Below, one piece after another: positions 13,010-15,506 of a DNA stretch of 15,506 nucleotides. The stretch spans positions 1-15,506 of the forward strand of contig CAYRPN010000136.1 in the NCBI GenBank assembly GCA_964426135.1. The letters are read 5' to 3'. The DNA comes from CAYRPN01 sp964426135 (lineage in GTDB: Bacteria; Planctomycetota; Phycisphaerae; Phycisphaerales; Phycisphaeraceae). The first letter of the stretch is position 1, and the number at the start of each line of letters is the position of its first letter. The position numbers were made by a program, and so were the translations under genes. The notes below the pieces were generated by a model, which saw only the letters and a list, made by a program, of their open reading frames with translations, made no database searches and was not told the origin of the DNA.

Positions 13010-14686
13010 GTGAATTTCAATATCACAGACACTGCTGAGCGTTGGGCCGCTTTCTGGAAGGACGTCACGCTGGTGATGCCGGAAATCTGGCTGGTCATCG
13101 CCATGTGCGTGGTGATCCTCGTGCCGTTCCTTCGCCGGGACAACGTGCGCCTGCCGATGTACGCGGCCCTGGGCGGGCTGGCGCTGGCGCTGGTGGCGCT
13201 GACGTGGAACAAGATCGAGGTCCCCGAGCAGGTCGGCAGCGAATTGGTCAAGCGATACGTCTCCACCATGGCCGCCAACGCGAGCATCTTCGGCGACATG
13301 CTCGTCATCGATCCATTCAGCCAGTTCTTCAAGTTTCTGCTCATCCTCTTCACCGCCCTGGTCATTTCGCAGTGGTGGCTGCTGAAGCGCGAGCGGCCCG
13401 CCGCGGTCGATACCCCGGATTTCTTCTGCCTGCTGCTGGGCGCGGTGTTCGGCATGTCGCTGATGGCGTCGGCGAACAACCTGCTGATGATCCTGATCGC
13501 GACCGAGGCGGCTTCGCTGCCCAGTTTCGCCCTCGCCGGTTTCGCCAAGCACACGCGGCGGGGCACGGAAGGCTCGCTGAAGTACGTCATCTTCGGCGCC
13601 GCCGCCAGCGCGGTTTCCATCTATGGCATGTCGCTGATCTACGGCACCACCGGCTCCTTGAACCTCGACGCCATTGCCGCCAGCGCCCAGCAGGCCGGCG
13701 GCATGAGCCCGCTGATGGCGGTGGGCATGATGGCGATGTTCGCCGGATTCGCGTTCAAGCTCTCGGCCGTGCCGCTGCACTTCTGGTGCCCCGATGTGTT
13801 CCAGGGCGCGCCGATTCCGGTCACCACGTTCCTCTCCGTCGTGTCCAAGGGCGCCGCCCTCGTGATGGTCGTCCGCGTGCTGCATGCCTTCGGAGTCGCC
13901 CGGGCGCCCAGCGGCAATGAGATCGATGGCCTGTTCACCGGCATGGCGGTGGGCGTGGGCATCCTCGGCGGTGTCACCGCGACGTGGGGCAATCTCGTCG
14001 CGTTCCATCAGAACAACTTCAAACGCCTGCTCGCCTACAGTTCCATCGCCCACGCCGGCTACATGATCATGGGCGCCGCCGCGATGATCTATTCGCAGAA
14101 GGCGTCGGACGATGTGGCCGGCGCGCTGCTCTTTTACCTGCTGGTTTACATCTTCATGAACCTGGGCGCGTTCACCGTCGTGGGCATCATCGCCGAGCGC
14201 ACCGGCAGCGAGGATGTCCGCGACTACGCCGGCTTGATCAAGCGCTCGCCCGCCATGGCGATGTTGCTGACCCTGTTCCTCCTGAGCCTGTTCGGCATGC
14301 CGGGTCTCGGCGGTTTCCTCGGCAAGATTTACCTGATGAAGGCGATGGGCCAGATCGGCGTCGGCGGCTTCGTGCTGATCGCGGCGCTCCTGATCAACAC
14401 GCTCATCAGCCTGTATTTCTACATGCGGCCGGTGTACTACATGGTGTTCGTCCCCGACACGCGGAACCGCCCGAGCTTCCCGCTGGGCGCGGGCCTGGCG
14501 ATTCTCGTGGGCTGCGCCATCGCGCTGGTGTGGACGGGCATTCACCAGGGCGCGATCGATCTGGCCAACGGTTACGCGGTGCTTCGGGACGCGCACAAGC
14601 CGGCGCCGCTGCCGCCCAAGCCCGTGGCGCCTGCCGTGGCGGAGGCGGCGGAGGCGATTGTTCCTGCCGCGACGGTGCAGCGGTAG
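13010..14686 (+). CDS. nuoN: NADH-quinone oxidoreductase subunit N
   Basis: NuoN is the third antiporter-like proton-pumping subunit of complex I. The 558-residue protein has IATEAASLPSFALAGF (helix-5 glutamate), FAFKLSAVPLHFWCPDVFQG (helix-7 lysine), FKRLLAYSSIAHAGYM and GGFLGKIYLMKA (second lysine). It is longer than the E. coli subunit (485), partly through an extended N-terminus and an Ala/Pro-rich C-terminal tail (roughly the last 30 residues). The start is GTG 13010. Its TAG stop (14684-14686) is part of a GTAG tetranucleotide of the repeat cluster downstream. Confidence 0.95.
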   Translation: MNFNITDTAERWAAFWKDVTLVMPEIWLVIAMCVVILVPFLRRDNVRLPMYAALGGLALALVALTWNKIEVPEQVGSELVKRYVSTMAANASIFGDMLVIDPFSQFFKFLLILFTALVISQWWLLKRERPAAVDTPDFFCLLLGAVFGMSLMASANNLLMILIATEAASLPSFALAGFAKHTRRGTEGSLKYVIFGAAASAVSIYGMSLIYGTTGSLNLDAIAASAQQAGGMSPLMAVGMMAMFAGFAFKLSAVPLHFWCPDVFQGAPIPVTTFLSVVSKGAALVMVVRVLHAFGVARAPSGNEIDGLFTGMAVGVGILGGVTATWGNLVAFHQNNFKRLLAYSSIAHAGYMIMGAAAMIYSQKASDDVAGALLFYLLVYIFMNLGAFTVVGIIAERTGSEDVRDYAGLIKRSPAMAMLLTLFLLSLFGMPGLGGFLGKIYLMKAMGQIGVGGFVLIAALLINTLISLYFYMRPVYYMVFVPDTRNRPSFPLGAGLAILVGCAIALVWTGIHQGAIDLANGYAVLRDAHKPAPLPPKPVAPAVAEAAEAIVPAATVQR

Positions 14687-14791
14687 GGTGCGGTTAGCGC
14701 GGTAGGGTGCGTCAAGGCTCGGCGCGGACGCACCATTCGGTTGCCCCTGCTTCAACGTGGTGCGTCCGCGCCCAGCCTTGACGCACCCTAC
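14683..14791. repeat. GTAG-type palindromic repeat cluster: partial copy plus inverted pair (BIME-like)
   Basis: A partial copy (14683-14700) starts with a GTAG that includes the nuoN stop. A full copy follows at 14702-14735 (GTAG, stem GGTGCGTC/GACGCACC, loop AAGGCTCGGCGCG). A full inverted copy lies at 14758-14791 with one loop substitution. A 22-base spacer separates the two arms. The inverted pair matches the one at 1692-1789 and could fold into one long or two short hairpins. Confidence 0.85.
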
Positions 14792-14845
14792 GCCGATCCG
14801 CACGCGACCTCGACCTGACCACCTGTTTGAACGACCGAGTGAACG

Positions 14846-15379
14846 ATGGATTCTCAAGCCCTCGCCAAAGAGATCAACGATTTGATGGGCGTCGAGACGC
14901 ACAGCCTCATGGAGCACCTCCACGAAGCCACGCCTCACGTCGACGCCCACACCTACCGCGCCTGGCAGCAGGTGCGGAAGATGGCCCACCGCGACACCGA
15001 CCACGCCGCCCGTCTGTCGGCGATTCTGTCCCGGTTGCACCTGCCCGAGCGGCCCACGCCGTTCCCGCAGTCCGTCGGCGATTTCCATTTCATGACGGTG
15101 GACCGCGTGATTCCCCTGCTGATCGCCGACAAGCAGAAGCAGGTCGCCGCGTACGATCGCGCCATCGTCCACGCTTCAGGCGAACTGGAACTGGTGGAGG
15201 AACTCGAATCTCTGCGGGCCGACAATGACGCGGAGTTGAAACAGCTCCAGGCGATCGAGGTGTCGCTGCGCAGACGCCACGGCGGCAAGGTCGCTTCCAG
15301 CGGCGACGTCACCGCCGCCGCCGGCGCGGTGGTGGCCGCCCGTGCCCTGGAGAAGGCGAAGACCGCCAAGGCGGGTTGA
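14846..15379 (+). CDS. Small helical protein, possibly ferritin-like, function unknown
   Basis: The 177-residue protein is almost entirely helix-prone and rich in Glu, Asp, His, Ala and Leu. It has no signal peptide or membrane segment, so it is probably cytosolic. Helix 1 has E17-x-H19 and E23-H24; a second helix carries His48, Asp50, Asp52 and His53; a later helical pair contains ELELVEELESLRADNDAELKQLQ. Spaced Glu/His residues on several helices are compatible with a ferritin-like metal-binding bundle, but I cannot confirm the canonical pair of ExxH motifs, so the function is left open. An Ala-rich, Lys-containing tail (about 150-177) follows. ATG 14846 is the start. It follows nuoN after a 159-base spacer holding an inverted repeat pair, so cotranscription with nuo is uncertain. 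Confidence 0.6.
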   Translation: MDSQALAKEINDLMGVETHSLMEHLHEATPHVDAHTYRAWQQVRKMAHRDTDHAARLSAILSRLHLPERPTPFPQSVGDFHFMTVDRVIPLLIADKQKQVAAYDRAIVHASGELELVEELESLRADNDAELKQLQAIEVSLRRRHGGKVASSGDVTAAAGAVVAARALEKAKTAKAG

Positions 15380-15483
15380 GTTCCCGGCTGCACGACCGCG
15401 CACCGGCTCGGCTTTCCCCATCTTCCGTGTCTGATTGATCTGCGATGATCGGCGGGCGTTGCCAGATGGTTCGGGGCTTGTTT

Positions 15484-15506
15484 CCCTCTCCCTTCCAGGG
15501 AGAGGG
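15484..15506. repeat. CCCTCTCCC hairpin repeat at the right edge
   Basis: CCCTCTCCC (15484-15492) and GGGAGAGGG (15498-15506) pair perfectly around the loop TTCCA. The stem is identical to that at 2567-2587 while the loop differs. The window ends at the last base of the stem, so the rest of the repeat is not visible. The spacer 15380-15483 shows nothing else I can support. Confidence 0.75.

Noticed and set aside
12572..15172. An 866-residue minus-strand open frame across nuoN
   Set aside because: It runs through the 7-base array, the hairpin pair and three genes, and its Arg/His/Asp-rich composition is typical of an antisense shadow.

Overview
This window is a GC-rich bacterial chromosome segment. 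It most likely comes from a member of the Planctomycetota, possibly Phycisphaerae-like; this is an inference. The support is a protein with a PEP-CTERM-type sorting tail, a SurA/PpiD-like protein with long K/E/P repeats, start sites often lacking a clear Shine-Dalgarno sequence, a scattered complex I gene set, and many palindromic and short-period repeats between genes. I see no 16S or other marker that would fix the taxonomy.

Layout. Positions 1-1024 hold a comparatively AT-rich gene for a secreted PEP-CTERM protein, preceded by a 16-base poly-C tract. A lone nuoC lies on the minus strand at 1052-1567. All other genes read rightward: pcm (1858-2508), a large SurA/PpiD-like membrane-anchored protein (2743-5304), queE (5366-6088), queD (6264-6626), an unrecognised four-helix membrane protein (6922-7368), then nuoJ, nuoK, nuoL, nuoM and nuoN (7665-14686), and finally a small helical, possibly ferritin-like protein (14846-15379).

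How the genes work together. NuoJKLMN is the proton-pumping membrane arm of NADH:quinone oxidoreductase (complex I), apart from NuoA and NuoH. NuoC belongs to the peripheral arm but is encoded separately on the opposite strand. QueD and QueE catalyse consecutive steps toward the 7-deazaguanine precursor of queuosine; QueC is not in the window. Pcm repairs damaged aspartyl residues, and the SurA/PpiD-like protein probably handles envelope protein folding. No single new multigene system is evident from gene content.

The unusual part is the spacers. All but the 27-base nuoC/PEP-CTERM gap contain a palindromic or short-period repeat. The types are: (1) GTAG-headed hairpins resembling REP sequences, with matched stem changes and a conserved loop, as inverted pairs (1692-1789, 14702-14791) or a direct tandem (10991-11064); (2) two elements of about 146 and 163 bp with near-identical 25-26 bp inverted ends (6667-6812, 8614-8776); (3) polar arrays of AT-rich 7-base units (6097-6194 and, inverted, 12884-12988) and shorter 7-base arrays of unrelated sequence; (4) a 9-bp CCCTCTCCC hairpin (2567-2587, 15484-15506). 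The four junctions inside nuoJKLMN, where other bacteria usually have tight or overlapping junctions, are all occupied by such sequences. In nuoJ and nuoN the stop codon itself lies within a repeat unit.
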